A stretch of DNA of 64,000 nucleotides from Aliarcobacter sp. (GCA_028689025.1 JAQTXA010000009.1:1-64000); one strand, 5' to 3'. Counted from the first letter of the stretch, positions 8,828-18,629 are shown. Translations and numbers: made by a program. Notes: generated by a model from the letters alone, not told the origin.

Positions 8828-10612
8828 CTATTTAACATCTTTGTTAGTTATATAACCTAATTCATCTAATTTATCATAAATTTTACTCACAATATCACCA
8901 GCAGCTTCTCCACCATGTCCACCATGTTCTTCAATTACAGTTACAACATATTGAGGATTCTCAAATGGTCCATAAGTAGTAATCCAAGCGTGAGATCTTT
9001 CATAATATTGTAAATCACCTTCTTTCATTCTAACTTTTTCAGATTGAGGGATTGAAACAACTTGTGCTGTTCCTGTTTTTGATGCTATTGTAATTCTAGA
9101 ATTAATATGTCTGCTTGCTGTTCCCTTTGGAGAGTAAGAAACATCATACATACCTTTTCTTATAATATCTAGATATTCAGAAGGAATATCTAGTTTTTTA
9201 GGTTCTTCATAATTTGCTTTATAAAAGTGAGGTTTTGGTAATTTTCCTGTTGCTAAATAACTTGTATATCTAGCAATTTGAAGAGGAGTTACAAGCATAT
9301 TTCCTTGTCCAATTGATGTAATTACAGTTTCACCTACATACCAAGGCTCATTATATTTACTCTCTTTCCACTCTTTATTTGGATTAACTCCTAAAAATTC
9401 ATTTATTTGATCAACACCTGATTGTTGTCCAAATCCTAATTTATCAAGGGTTTGAGATATCTTATTAATACCTATTCGTAAACTTCCTTTATAGAAAAAA
9501 TCATCACAACTCTCTGCAATTGCTTTTCTAAAATTAACACTACCATGACCTGTTGTTTTCCAACATCTAAAATTTCTATTTCCAATAGTTAAAGAACCTG
9601 AACAATTAACTGTAAAATTATCTTTTATTCCATTATCTAAAAAAGAGAGTGCAACACCCATTTTTATAACAGAACCTGGAGGATAAAGACCATTTATGAT
9701 TTTATTAGTAAATGGATGGTTAAAATCATTTCTCATCTCATTCCACTCTTTTACTGAAATTCCACGTGCAAAAATATTATTATCAAATTCAGGGAAAGAT
9801 GCACTAGCTAATAATTCTCCATTATTTGCATTCATAATAATAACAGCACCACTTTTACCAGTAAATACTTCTTGAATATATTTTTGAAGTCTTAAATCTA
9901 AAGTTATTTGAATGTTATTATCAATAGAAGCATCTTTTTCATTTAGAATTTCCATCTCTTTATTTAGAGCATTTACTTTAACATCCTTATAACCCATCTC
10001 ACCTTGTAATTTAGTATTGTAATATTTCTCTAAACCATTTTTACCAATTATTCCATTATATGTTGATAGTTCATTATTTAAAATATCCAGCTTTGAAGCT
10101 TTTCCAACATATCCTATGATATGTGAAGCTAACTCTTTTTGTGGATAAGCTCTTTTTGTTGTAGATTCAACTTTTATATCTTCTTTAGATGATAAAATTG
10201 TATATTTTGGAAAAAATTCTTCATAGGGAATATAGTCTATAATCTTTATAAAATCATGGTTATATGATGAGTCTTCCTTTTTGTACTCTTTTATTAATTT
10301 ATCTCTTTCAAATTGAGGAAAATGTTTTACTATTGAATCCATAATTTGTTCTAGTTTTTCTTTATTTTTATAAGAACTTAAATGAGGTTTTACTAAAACA
10401 GCAAAGCCCATTTCATTAATTGCCAGTTTTTCACCATTTCTATCTTCAATCATCCCACGAATTGGTATTTTATTAACTCTTTTTATATAATTATTTTTTG
10501 ATAACTCTTCATAATAAGTATTTGATTTGATACTTAAAAAATATACTCTTGATAACAAAGTTATCAAAATTCCAAATATTATTAAAAAAATTAGTGTTAA
10601 TCTTAAATTCAA
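8828..10612 (-). CDS. mrdA: Penicillin-binding protein 2, peptidoglycan transpeptidase
   Basis: PBP2 is the class B transpeptidase of the elongasome. The 594-residue protein has one N-terminal membrane anchor (residues 3-25), the dimerisation domain starting at IPIRGMIEDRNGEKLA (49-64), and a transpeptidase domain with the active serine in SVIK (S314-K317), the SCD motif (S368) and a C-terminal KTG box (SKTGTAQ). The C-terminal HGGHGGEAAG loop is typical for PBP2. It overlaps the upstream mreD-like gene by 4 bp, so the two are translated together. Confidence 0.96.
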   Translation of the reverse strand: MNLRLTLIFLIIFGILITLLSRVYFLSIKSNTYYEELSKNNYIKRVNKIPIRGMIEDRNGEKLAINEMGFAVLVKPHLSSYKNKEKLEQIMDSIVKHFPQFERDKLIKEYKKEDSSYNHDFIKIIDYIPYEEFFPKYTILSSKEDIKVESTTKRAYPQKELASHIIGYVGKASKLDILNNELSTYNGIIGKNGLEKYYNTKLQGEMGYKDVKVNALNKEMEILNEKDASIDNNIQITLDLRLQKYIQEVFTGKSGAVIIMNANNGELLASASFPEFDNNIFARGISVKEWNEMRNDFNHPFTNKIINGLYPPGSVIKMGVALSFLDNGIKDNFTVNCSGSLTIGNRNFRCWKTTGHGSVNFRKAIAESCDDFFYKGSLRIGINKISQTLDKLGFGQQSGVDQINEFLGVNPNKEWKESKYNEPWYVGETVITSIGQGNMLVTPLQIARYTSYLATGKLPKPHFYKANYEEPKKLDIPSEYLDIIRKGMYDVSYSPKGTASRHINSRITIASKTGTAQVVSIPQSEKVRMKEGDLQYYERSHAWITTYGPFENPQYVVTVIEEHGGHGGEAAGDIVSKIYDKLDELGYITNKDVK

Positions 10613-11049
10613 AGAAATGCTCCAAAAAATAGTAAATCAACAATGGTATTTACAAACATTGTGAGTAATATAGTAGTATTTAATCCCAAAATAATTGACC
10701 ATAAAATCAGTAAACCAAGATAAAAAAATATGATATAAATATAACTACTTGATAAGTTGTAAGAGGTGTGATTTTCATCTTTTGGTAAAATAAATATATA
10801 AATAAAAAGTGATAAAAGTGTTAAAGTAAAAGGTTTTAGACCAGTGTTTATTTCTATGAATAAAAATGCAATTACCACAAAAGTCAAAGAATATAAATAT
10901 CTTTTTCTAAGACATCTATAAAAAGCTGTAAATAAAATACCAGCAAACATAATTAATAAAAAATGTATAGATGAAATGATATTAACAGTAATTGCGAGTA
11001 TTAGTACAATAAATAAAAAAATTGGATTGTCTAGATTGTTTCTTGTCAT
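10609..11049 (-). CDS. mreD: MreD-like rod-shape membrane protein
   Basis: The 146-residue, very hydrophobic protein has about five membrane helices and no large soluble part. Similarity by eye is low, but the size, topology and position directly upstream of the PBP2 gene (4-bp ATGA overlap) are those of MreD, the membrane partner linking PBP2/RodA to the MreB cytoskeleton. MreB and MreC genes are not in the window. The call is therefore based mainly on context. Confidence 0.7.
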   Translation of the reverse strand: MTRNNLDNPIFLFIVLILAITVNIISSIHFLLIMFAGILFTAFYRCLRKRYLYSLTFVVIAFLFIEINTGLKPFTLTLLSLFIYIFILPKDENHTSYNLSSSYIYIIFFYLGLLILWSIILGLNTTILLTMFVNTIVDLLFFGAFL

Positions 11050-11111
11050 ATAAATTTGATGCTTTAATTTTGATTATTTAAGATTATAGTATAAAAAATC
11101 TTACAGCAATA

Positions 11112-11429
11112 TCAAACTTTATTTGAGCTTTTTTCTTTTAGTTTTTGATCTAAGTTATTTTGATTATTTGATAATTCATAAATAAAAGAAAATATTTCTG
11201 CAACAGCTTTATACATTGAGGCTGGAATCTCTTTATCAATATCAATTTGTGATAAAAGTTCTAATAAATCTTCATCTTTTTTTATTGGAATATCGTTTTC
11301 TTTTGCAATTTTTATAATATTTGAGGCAGTTTCAGCTTTTCCTTTTGCAACAATTTTTGGAGCATTATCTTTATCAATATCATATTTTAGTGCAACAGCT
11401 TTTTGAATGAAATTTTTATTTTCTGGCAT
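11112..11429 (-). CDS. FlhB C-terminal-like protein (FlhX type)
   Basis: This 105-residue soluble protein corresponds to the cytoplasmic C-terminal part of the flagellar export switch FlhB. It has AVALKYDIDKDNAPKIVAKGKAETASNIIKIAKENDIPIKKDEDLLELLSQIDIDKEIP in the pattern of FlhB-CC, which follows the NPTH autocleavage site in full-length FlhB; the NPTH itself is absent. In Helicobacter and Campylobacter such FlhX proteins can stand in for the FlhB C-terminal fragment in substrate switching. It starts one base after the stop of a FliK-like hook-length gene, its functional partner. Confidence 0.85.
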   Translation of the reverse strand: MPENKNFIQKAVALKYDIDKDNAPKIVAKGKAETASNIIKIAKENDIPIKKDEDLLELLSQIDIDKEIPASMYKAVAEIFSFIYELSNNQNNLDQKLKEKSSNKV

Positions 11430-11430
11430 T

Positions 11431-13308
11431 TTATACTCTTATATCTATACTAGATGAATTTAAATTTTGACTGTAACTATTATTTATATATGCTTGTGTT
11501 GGTTTATCTTTTATTTCATTTTCTTCTTTTAAGTCCAAAAGTTTTATATTAACAGGAATTAAATCAACACTATTTAGGGCAATTTTTAGTTGTTGCATAT
11601 TATCTCTTAGTGCTGTTTTAAAATGATCTCTTTGGGCATAAACTGTTAAGTCAAGTTTATTTTTATCATACAAAGCTAACATTAAATCAACTTTCCCAAA
11701 GTCTTTTAAAGTCAGATTTATTTGACAATAAAACTTTTCTTCTTCTGTTTTTTTCATGGAAATATTTCCATCTTCTAACATATCCCAAAGAAATGGAAGA
11801 TAAACACTATTTGAGTTAGAACTGAGTGTTAGAAGTTGCTGATAATCTATTTGAGTTATTAGTTTATCAACTTGTTTACTTAACTCTTGGGATTTTGCAT
11901 CTGTTTTTGAACTCAATTCATCTTGCATTTTTAATAAAACAGATTTCATATCATCTTTAATATTTGTATTTTCATTTTTTTGAAAATTTGGATCTGAAAG
12001 CTCTTTTATTATAGTTTCAATTTTTTCTACAAGTTTCGTAACATGATTTTGTAAATTATGTTCATTTGGATTTAAACTTTCTAAACTTTGTTTTAATTCA
12101 GTCAGAAGTGGATTTAAATTTGATGCAAAACTACTTGTAAATGTAGTTACATTATTTTGAGTAAGTAGGGTAGATAAATTCTCATTTTTTGCAAATAAGT
12201 TATCAGCTTTTAGAAGATTTTCTAAAAGAGGCATAATATTCTTATTTTGTAAACTAGGGTTTTGAGTAATCTCATTTTTAAGTTGGATTAATAACTCTTT
12301 CGTTTGTAAGTTTATATTCTCTTTTGTTTGTAAAGTCGTTTGAGGAGTAAGATTCTCTTTTAATTGTGCTGTTAAATTATCTTTTGTCAAAGGATTAACA
12401 CTCTCTTTATTTTGTAACGTCGTTTGAGGATTAAGATTCTCTTTTAAGGGTGCAGTTAAATTCTCTTTTAACTGAGAAATTGCACTCTCTTTTGTTTGCA
12501 AAGTTGTTTGTGTATTGAGACTATCTTTTACTAAAGGATTTGCATTATCTTTTGTTTGTAAATTCTGAGTATTTGCCCCATTTTCCATTTTTGACTCTAC
12601 AAGTGTTCCTTTATCTACAAAATTTTGTAACTGATTTACTAAAGTTGTTAGATTTTGTGTTTGGGGAGTTGAAAGGGAATTACTAAGATTTTGTAAAGCA
12701 CTTGTCAAAGTTTTTAAATTTGCTAAATTAGTAGGATTGTTGCTACTATTATCGGGGTTTTGCAAAAGTTTAGAAATTAGTTCATTCACTTGTTTTGATT
12801 GGGGCGTATTTAAATCTTTTATTAAATTTTGAATTTGATTTAAAATATTATCAATTTTCATATTTGGATTTGAACTTTGAGCCATTTTTGATTCTAAAAA
12901 TACACCAGAATTTTTTAGCTGTTCTTTTAGTGTATTTGCATCCATATCTTTTATATTTTTTAAAAAGTTTTCTAAAACTGGTTTGAATTTTTCAAGGGTT
13001 GGATTTTTATCACCACTTGTAAGATTTTCAAGCATAGATGAAAGAGAGCTTGAAAAATTTCCCATCTCTTTAAATACTGTAGAATTTTTTAGAATATTTT
13101 CTATAGTTGAATTTGATTTTGTGCCATTTTTTAGATTATCAAATAAATCTTTTAAAACATCACTAACTGAACCACTATTACTTTTAACTAATTGTTCCAA
13201 TGTTTTTGAGTCAGCTTCTTTTAAAGCCTCTTTTAAAACTTTATTATCATTTGGTACTAGTATATTTAATAGGGTATTATTTGTTACTAACATACAAAAG
13301 TATAACAT
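11431..13308 (-). CDS. fliK: FliK-like flagellar hook-length control protein
   Basis: The 625-residue protein is rich in N, Q, T, L and K and low in aromatic residues through residue 470, as expected of a secreted molecular ruler. A compact C-terminal domain (about residues 505-600) matches the Flg_hook/FliK-C pattern with EEKFYCQINLTLKDFGKVDL and LDLTVYAQRDHFKTALRDNM. Residues about 272-355 contain a 28-residue repeat. The first in-frame ATG is taken, but an internal ATG fifteen bases downstream (MLVTNNTLL) is an equal candidate. It is paired with the FlhB-C-like gene, with which FliK works in export switching. Confidence 0.8.
   Translation of the reverse strand: MLYFCMLVTNNTLLNILVPNDNKVLKEALKEADSKTLEQLVKSNSGSVSDVLKDLFDNLKNGTKSNSTIENILKNSTVFKEMGNFSSSLSSMLENLTSGDKNPTLEKFKPVLENFLKNIKDMDANTLKEQLKNSGVFLESKMAQSSNPNMKIDNILNQIQNLIKDLNTPQSKQVNELISKLLQNPDNSSNNPTNLANLKTLTSALQNLSNSLSTPQTQNLTTLVNQLQNFVDKGTLVESKMENGANTQNLQTKDNANPLVKDSLNTQTTLQTKESAISQLKENLTAPLKENLNPQTTLQNKESVNPLTKDNLTAQLKENLTPQTTLQTKENINLQTKELLIQLKNEITQNPSLQNKNIMPLLENLLKADNLFAKNENLSTLLTQNNVTTFTSSFASNLNPLLTELKQSLESLNPNEHNLQNHVTKLVEKIETIIKELSDPNFQKNENTNIKDDMKSVLLKMQDELSSKTDAKSQELSKQVDKLITQIDYQQLLTLSSNSNSVYLPFLWDMLEDGNISMKKTEEEKFYCQINLTLKDFGKVDLMLALYDKNKLDLTVYAQRDHFKTALRDNMQQLKIALNSVDLIPVNIKLLDLKEENEIKDKPTQAYINNSYSQNLNSSSIDIRV
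12330..12560. repeat. 84-bp tandem repeat inside the fliK-like gene
   Basis: A degenerate 84-bp unit recurs with exact period (start points near 12330, 12414 and 12498) and encodes a 28-residue block beginning QTTLQTKE or QTTLQNKE, each carrying one or two LKENL/TKDNL words. The unit is a multiple of three, so copy-number change would alter protein length in frame. Confidence 0.8.
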
Positions 13309-13351
13309 AATCTACATAACTACTACACACTTTTTTGGTTATACTTTTTCT

Positions 13352-13846
13352 ATGAAAAGAAGAAACTTTATAAAATTTACAACAATCACCGCCATTTTAT
13401 TTTCAAATAATATTGCAATTGCTAAAAATATACCAACACAGACTTTGATAATTTTGGATGAAGTTTTAGAAATTGTATTTCCAAAAACTTCTTTGATGCC
13501 AAGTTCTAAAGAGTTTAAAGCACTTGAATATATAGTTAAAAATATTTCTCATAAAACTTTTGATAATGAAGATAAAACTTTGATTTTACAAGGGTCAAAA
13601 GATTTCATTAATGCTTTTCCTGATTTTTTAAATCTAAAGCAAGAAGAGAAAAGAATTCTTATTTTTAATGTTGCTAAAAATAATGAATATGCAAAATCAT
13701 GGATTTCAAAACTCTCATATTATGGAATTGAAGCTATGTTTAGTGACCCAATTTATGGTGGAAATTTTAATCAAATAGCTTGGAATAGTGTCAAACATCC
13801 AATCGGAATTCCAAGACCTTTAAAAACTTATGGACAAAAAATATGA
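13352..13846 (+). CDS. Gluconate 2-dehydrogenase subunit 3-like, Tat-exported
   Basis: I place the start at the ATG at 13352, giving a 164-residue protein that opens MKRRNFIKFTTITAILFSNNIAIA, a twin-arginine (RRNFIK) signal peptide; the longer upstream frame runs antisense through the fliK-like gene and is rejected. The mature part resembles gluconate 2-dehydrogenase subunit 3, the small partner of membrane-associated GMC dehydrogenases: ILDEVLEIVFPKTS, a helical middle, and YYGIEAMFSDPIYGGNFNQIAW. Its stop overlaps the following flavoprotein start by 4 bp. The small subunit most likely carries the flavoprotein through the Tat system, because that protein has no signal of its own. Confidence 0.85.
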   Translation: MKRRNFIKFTTITAILFSNNIAIAKNIPTQTLIILDEVLEIVFPKTSLMPSSKEFKALEYIVKNISHKTFDNEDKTLILQGSKDFINAFPDFLNLKQEEKRILIFNVAKNNEYAKSWISKLSYYGIEAMFSDPIYGGNFNQIAWNSVKHPIGIPRPLKTYGQKI

Positions 13847-15495
13847 TTTATGATGTTTGTGTTATTGGAAGTGGAGCAGGCGCAGGTCCTATTATTTATG
13901 AACTTTCAAAAAAAGGTTTAAAAGTTTGTGTTTTAGAAAAAGGTGATATTTATAATGAAAAGGATTTTTCAAAGGATGAATTAGTCGTACGACGTTCAAT
14001 TTATACACCAAATCTAAAAGATGAATATCACACAATTGAAGAAAAAAGAGAAAATGAGTGGATAAAGTTTCCAACTTATGAGAGTGGTTGGAGTTTTTGG
14101 AATGGTAACCTTTTAGGTGGTTCCTCAAATTTTATGAGTGGATATTTTCATAGACTTAAACCTAAAGATTTTAAATTAGCTTCAACTTATGGAGTTCCTA
14201 AAAATTCAAACATTGTTGATTGGCCAATTTCTTATGCTGAAATGGAAGCTTATTATACAAAAGTTGAAGAACTTATTGGAGTTTCAGGAAAAGTTCAAGA
14301 GTATGAATTTTCTGAGCCAAGAAGTACAAAAGATTTTCCTTATGAAGCATTACAAGAGAATAAAATAGTAAATTTAATAGATAAAGCTTGTAGTGATTTA
14401 AATTATGAAAGTATAAAAACACCAAGGGCGATAATTTCTAAACAAAAAGGGCATAGAAATTCTTGTTATTATTCAAATTATTGTGGTTCATATCCATGTT
14501 CAAGTGGAGCTAAAGGAAGTTCAAGGGCAGCACTTTTAAAAGATGCACTTTTAACTAACAATGTAACAATAATCGCAAATGCAAATGTCATAAAACTAAA
14601 TACAAACAAAAACAAAAGAATAGAGAGTGCAACATATCTTACAAAAGAGGGAACAAAAAAAGAGATAAATGCAAAACTTTTTGTAGTTGCAGCACAAGCT
14701 GTGGAGACTTCAAGACTTTTATTAAATTCAAAAGATGAAAATTTCCCAAATGGGCTTGCAAATAATAGTGGAAATGTAGGAAAAAACTTTCTTTCAAGTA
14801 GTGGAGGAGTTGTAAGCGCTACTTTTGATGAAACAAATATGAATTTAAAAGATTTACAAGAGTCAGGATTATTTGTAAATAGGTCTTTGCTTGATTGGTA
14901 TTATACAAAAGAGTTCAAAGGTGGAGTTATTGATATACTTTTTGAACATGCAAATCCTATACGAAGAGCTTCATTTTTAAGATGGAATAATGAGGAGTTA
15001 GTAATAGGTGAAGAGTTACAAAATAAGATATTTCAAACATTTACAAAAACTAGAACTTTAAATATGGAAATATTTTTAGATTGGACACCAAATGATGACT
15101 CTTTTATAAGTGTTGATGAAAAATATAAAGACAAATATGGAATCCCAGTTGCAAATATAAGAATTGGTAGCCATGAACAAGATATTAAAATTTCAAAATT
15201 TATGGAAGAAAAGGCAATAAAATTATTTGAAAAAATGGGAGGAAAAAATATAGTATCAGATATTTCACCACTTCCATCATCAAATTTATTAGCAGGTGGT
15301 TGCAGATTTGGAAATGATGCAAAAACTTCAGTTTTAAATAAATATTGTCAAGCCCATGAAGTATCTAATCTTTTTGTTACAGATGCCAGTTTTATGCCAA
15401 CTGGTGGAAGTGTACCTTTTACTTGGACAATTTATGCAAATTCATTTAGAGTGGCTGATTATATAAAGGCTAATTGGGAAAATTTGATAATTTAG
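13843..15495 (+). CDS. GMC-family FAD dehydrogenase (large subunit)
   Basis: A 550-residue glucose-methanol-choline oxidoreductase. The FAD-binding dinucleotide motif is at the start (VIGSGAGAGPIIYELSKKG, residues 7-25), followed by GGSSNFMSGYFHRLKP (about 93-108). The C-terminal GMC block VSNLFVTDASFMPTGGSVPFTW has a GSVPFTWT motif where the catalytic His/Asn region is found. A Cys-rich segment NSCYYSNYCGSYPCSSG (about 207-223) is typical of the gluconate dehydrogenase/sorbosone-type subgroup. It oxidises a sugar, sugar acid or alcohol in the periplasm and passes electrons to a quinone or cytochrome; no cytochrome gene is adjacent. The substrate is not deducible. Confidence 0.9.
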   Translation: MIYDVCVIGSGAGAGPIIYELSKKGLKVCVLEKGDIYNEKDFSKDELVVRRSIYTPNLKDEYHTIEEKRENEWIKFPTYESGWSFWNGNLLGGSSNFMSGYFHRLKPKDFKLASTYGVPKNSNIVDWPISYAEMEAYYTKVEELIGVSGKVQEYEFSEPRSTKDFPYEALQENKIVNLIDKACSDLNYESIKTPRAIISKQKGHRNSCYYSNYCGSYPCSSGAKGSSRAALLKDALLTNNVTIIANANVIKLNTNKNKRIESATYLTKEGTKKEINAKLFVVAAQAVETSRLLLNSKDENFPNGLANNSGNVGKNFLSSSGGVVSATFDETNMNLKDLQESGLFVNRSLLDWYYTKEFKGGVIDILFEHANPIRRASFLRWNNEELVIGEELQNKIFQTFTKTRTLNMEIFLDWTPNDDSFISVDEKYKDKYGIPVANIRIGSHEQDIKISKFMEEKAIKLFEKMGGKNIVSDISPLPSSNLLAGGCRFGNDAKTSVLNKYCQAHEVSNLFVTDASFMPTGGSVPFTWTIYANSFRVADYIKANWENLII

Positions 15496-15514
15496 CTCTA
15501 ATTATTGAATAAAT

Positions 15515-15539
15515 AAAATATTACATTTTGTAATGTTTT
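15515..15539 (+). terminator. Hairpin terminator after GMC dehydrogenase operon
   Basis: AAAATATTAC, loop ATTTT, GTAATGTTTT forms a 10-bp stem with one U-G wobble, ending in a T-rich stretch, 20 bp after the dehydrogenase stop. Confidence 0.5.
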
Positions 15540-15598
15540 ATCTTCTATAAAAAAGTTTTGGATATAATAAATCAATAATATATTATTTAAGGTTATTA

Positions 15599-15949
15599 AT
15601 GCAAAACATTCAAATCTGGCATAATCCTAAATGTTCAAAATCAAGAGCAGCAATGGAGCTATTAGAAAATAAAAATATAAATGCAAATGTTGTTAAATAT
15701 TTAGAACAAACTCCCTCAAAAGAGCAAATAAAAGATGTTTTAAAAAAACTCAACATTAAAGCAAAAGAACTTCTTAGATCTGGTGAAGATATATACAAAG
15801 AGTTGAAATTAAAAGAGATAGATGATGAAAATAAACTAATTGATTTTATGGTTGAACATCCAATTTTAATTGAGCGACCAATTATTATAAAAGGGGATAT
15901 TGCTGTGATTGCAAGACCTATTGAAAATCTAGAAGAACTACTTAAATGA
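15599..15949 (+). CDS. arsC: Arsenate reductase (ArsC, glutaredoxin-type)
   Basis: The 116-residue thioredoxin-fold protein reduces arsenate to arsenite with glutathione/glutaredoxin in the classical family. Visible hallmarks are HNPKCSKSR with the catalytic cysteine at C12, an NINANVVKYLEQTPS segment, and RPIIIKGDIAVIARP near the C-terminus carrying the conserved arginines. No arsB or arsR lies beside it, so it may be a housekeeping or orphan copy (YffB/Spx-like relatives share this fold). It overlaps the next gene by 4 bp. Confidence 0.9.
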   Translation: MQNIQIWHNPKCSKSRAAMELLENKNINANVVKYLEQTPSKEQIKDVLKKLNIKAKELLRSGEDIYKELKLKEIDDENKLIDFMVEHPILIERPIIIKGDIAVIARPIENLEELLK

Positions 15950-16311
15950 TTTATGAAGTAAATGAAAAACAACAAAGAATCAAATATATAAGGGTTTTAG
16001 AGAAATTTTTTACAAGAACAATCTCTTTGTTAAAACTTGATAATTTTGATAAAGATTTATTCAAACAAAGAACTAAAAAAAACTATGAAGAGATGATAAA
16101 AACAACAGAAATAGAGTTATATTCTGAATATTATGAGGGAATAAAAGTTTTTATAAATAAAACAATGTTTTATTTAAAAGAGCATTCAAAATCTTTTGAA
16201 GATGAAAGAGCAACTTTATTAAAAGATGCAAATCTTATTCAAAAAGAGAAAAATAGTACTACTTATAAAAAAGATAAACACAAAAACCAAAAATTCAATG
16301 ATGGATATTAA
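15946..16311 (+). CDS. Hypothetical charged helical protein between arsC and recD2
   Basis: I do not recognise this 121-residue protein. It is soluble, lysine-rich and predicted helical, with RIKYIRVLEKFFTRTISLLKLDNF at the N-terminus and a basic, probably disordered tail (TTYKKDKHKNQKFNDGY). It overlaps arsC by 4 bp and the RecD-like helicase by 1 bp, so it is translated in the same operon. That context suggests, but does not prove, a helicase accessory role. Confidence 0.6.
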   Translation: MIYEVNEKQQRIKYIRVLEKFFTRTISLLKLDNFDKDLFKQRTKKNYEEMIKTTEIELYSEYYEGIKVFINKTMFYLKEHSKSFEDERATLLKDANLIQKEKNSTTYKKDKHKNQKFNDGY

Positions 16312-18629
16312 TGAGTCAAGAAGAGTATAAAAGCTTTAAATTATCAGGAGTTATAAAAAAAGTTTTATACAAAAATGAAGAGACAAAATACATAATTGCA
16401 GTCTTAGAAAACAATCAAAAAATTTGTGGTGCATATTTTGATACTGATATTGAAAAAATCGTTGGTGAAGAAGTGATTTTAAAAGGAAATTGGATTACCC
16501 ATAAAAAATATGGTGTTCAATTTGAATTTGATACTTTGCAGCTAAAAGAGGCTGAAATCTTCTTTTTTCTTACAAAAATAGTAAAAGGTGTTGGTAAAAA
16601 GTTTGCCCATGAATTACTTGAAAAGTATGCGGAAGAAGAGTTAATTGATATTTTAAACAATCGACCACAAGAACTTCTTGATTTCAAAGGAATCAAAGAG
16701 AAAAAACTTCAAATGATTGTTACTTCTTGGCAAAAGTTTCAACATTTAAGAGAACTAGGTTCTTTTTTAGCAAAATTTGGAGTAACTTCAAATCTTATTA
16801 CAAAAATATATTCAAGTTTAGGTGAAGTTGAAAACCTAATAGAAAAAATCAAAGAAAATCCATATATCTTAATAAACATAAAAGGAATCGGTTTTAAAAG
16901 AGCCGATGAAATAGCTAAATCTTTAGGAATTGACCCAAAATCAGAGTTTAGAATAATGGCTTGTTTAAATTATACTTTGAGAGAATATTGTGACAACAAT
17001 GGAAATTCTTCAATAGAAAAATTTCATTTATATAAACTTTTAGATGATAGTTTACGATTTTTTAATGAAGAACTTTTATACGAACAAGCTATTTCAAAAA
17101 TGTTAGTTGAAGAAGATCTTTTTGTAACAAGTGAAAATAGATATGCCTTATCAATACTTTATTATGCAGAAAAGCGAATTTTAGAGTTTTTTACAAGAAG
17201 AAAAGATGAAAAAAATAGAAAAATTATTGCTACTTTTGATGAATATTTACTGAAAAAACAAGAAACTTTAGGCTTTGAATTAAGTACTGAGCAAAAAAAA
17301 GCAGTTGAACTAATAAACAATGGAGATAAAACTCTATTTTTAATAGGTTACGCAGGAACTGGAAAATCAACCTCAAGTAGGGCAATCTTAGAGCTTCTTG
17401 AAGAGACAATGTCTTATGATGATATTATGACTATTGCTTTAAGTGGGATTGCTTCTCAGAGAATTTCAGATACAACAGGATACAACTCTTCAACGATTCA
17501 ATCACTTCTTATGAAACATAAAGAAAAGGACTTTTTCCCATATAAAGCCATACTTTTAGATGAAGCTTCAATGGTAAATTCTGTTACTTTTAATCAAATA
17601 GTTTCAAAAATAGATGATGATACTATTTTTATAATTGTGGGTGATGATGGACAATTACCAGCAATTGGTGCTGGAAATGTACTTGCTGATGCTATTAAAT
17701 ATGAATTGGCTCCAATTTGTAAATTAACAAAAATCTATAGACAAAATGAAAATCAAGCAATTGCAGTAATTGCAAATGATATTAGAAAAGGCGAAGTTCC
17801 CGCCTATAAAGAAGAGTATGAAGATTTTAAATTTATTGATGTCTCTATTTCAAACTACTATTCACAAAAAAACTCTATTTCTTCAAATGATTTTGCTGAT
17901 TTAAGAGGTGAAAATAGCGAGTACATATTGAATAATATTTTAAATATTTCAGCTGGTTATATAGAGCAATATTATGACTTTATAAAGAAAAAGAAGATTT
18001 CCCAAGCTTTAATACTTTTTCAAGTAATTACTCCCATGAAAGCTGGAACTTTAGGTGTTGATAATCTAAATATTCAATTACAAAAACTTTTTAATCACAC
18101 AAAAGGAAAAGCTTTTGTCTCGAAGGTTTACGAATATAAACTAACAGATAAAGTAATTCATATAAAAAATGAAAATATGAAAGCTCAAACTATGAGTATG
18201 TATAAAAGTGGTTCAACTGATTTTCTTGAGCGAAGGGTTTATAATGGTCAATTAGGACTTATTATAAAACTTGATTTTGAAGAAGAAAAATGTATTGTTT
18301 TATATCCAAATGATGATATGGTCGTATTTTATGATTTTGAAAATGTTTATTCTTTATTATCTTTGGCTTATTGTTTAACTATTCATAAAACTCAAGGAAT
18401 GGAGTATGAAAATGCTTTAATTCCTATGAGTTTTTCTCATTATATTATGCACAATACAAAACTTCTATACACAGCAATCACAAGAGCAAAAAGAATGTGT
18501 TTTATTGTTGGAGAAGAAGAGGCATTTAAAAGTGCTTGTAAAAAATTAGAAATAACAATTCGTGAATCAGTCATAAATGATTTACTTAGTAAAAAAGAGT
18601 TACAAACTAGAGAAATAATAGTTGTTTAA
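16311..18629 (+). CDS. recD2: RecD2-like ATP-dependent DNA helicase
   Basis: This 772-residue superfamily 1B helicase has the RecD2 layout: an N-terminal OB-like domain (residues 1-85), helix-hairpin-helix repeats (about 85-215, KIVKGVGKKFAHELLEKY and ININIKGIGFKRADEIAKSLG-like segments), then the motor. Motor motifs are GYAGTGKSTSS (Walker A, about 346), ILLDEASMVNS (Walker B), GDDGQLPAIGAGN (motif III), LTKIYRQ (motif IV), and CLTIHKTQGMEYENALIP with LLYTAITRAKRMC near the end. RecD2 acts 5'-3' outside RecBCD, in DNA repair. No recB or recC is adjacent. Confidence 0.92.
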   Translation: MSQEEYKSFKLSGVIKKVLYKNEETKYIIAVLENNQKICGAYFDTDIEKIVGEEVILKGNWITHKKYGVQFEFDTLQLKEAEIFFFLTKIVKGVGKKFAHELLEKYAEEELIDILNNRPQELLDFKGIKEKKLQMIVTSWQKFQHLRELGSFLAKFGVTSNLITKIYSSLGEVENLIEKIKENPYILINIKGIGFKRADEIAKSLGIDPKSEFRIMACLNYTLREYCDNNGNSSIEKFHLYKLLDDSLRFFNEELLYEQAISKMLVEEDLFVTSENRYALSILYYAEKRILEFFTRRKDEKNRKIIATFDEYLLKKQETLGFELSTEQKKAVELINNGDKTLFLIGYAGTGKSTSSRAILELLEETMSYDDIMTIALSGIASQRISDTTGYNSSTIQSLLMKHKEKDFFPYKAILLDEASMVNSVTFNQIVSKIDDDTIFIIVGDDGQLPAIGAGNVLADAIKYELAPICKLTKIYRQNENQAIAVIANDIRKGEVPAYKEEYEDFKFIDVSISNYYSQKNSISSNDFADLRGENSEYILNNILNISAGYIEQYYDFIKKKKISQALILFQVITPMKAGTLGVDNLNIQLQKLFNHTKGKAFVSKVYEYKLTDKVIHIKNENMKAQTMSMYKSGSTDFLERRVYNGQLGLIIKLDFEEEKCIVLYPNDDMVVFYDFENVYSLLSLAYCLTIHKTQGMEYENALIPMSFSHYIMHNTKLLYTAITRAKRMCFIVGEEEAFKSACKKLEITIRESVINDLLSKKELQTREIIVV

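Noticed and set aside
12983-13351. Longer N-terminal extension of the Tat-exported subunit
   Set aside because: This in-frame stretch runs antisense to the fliK-like gene; the Tat signal starts at the ATG at 13352.
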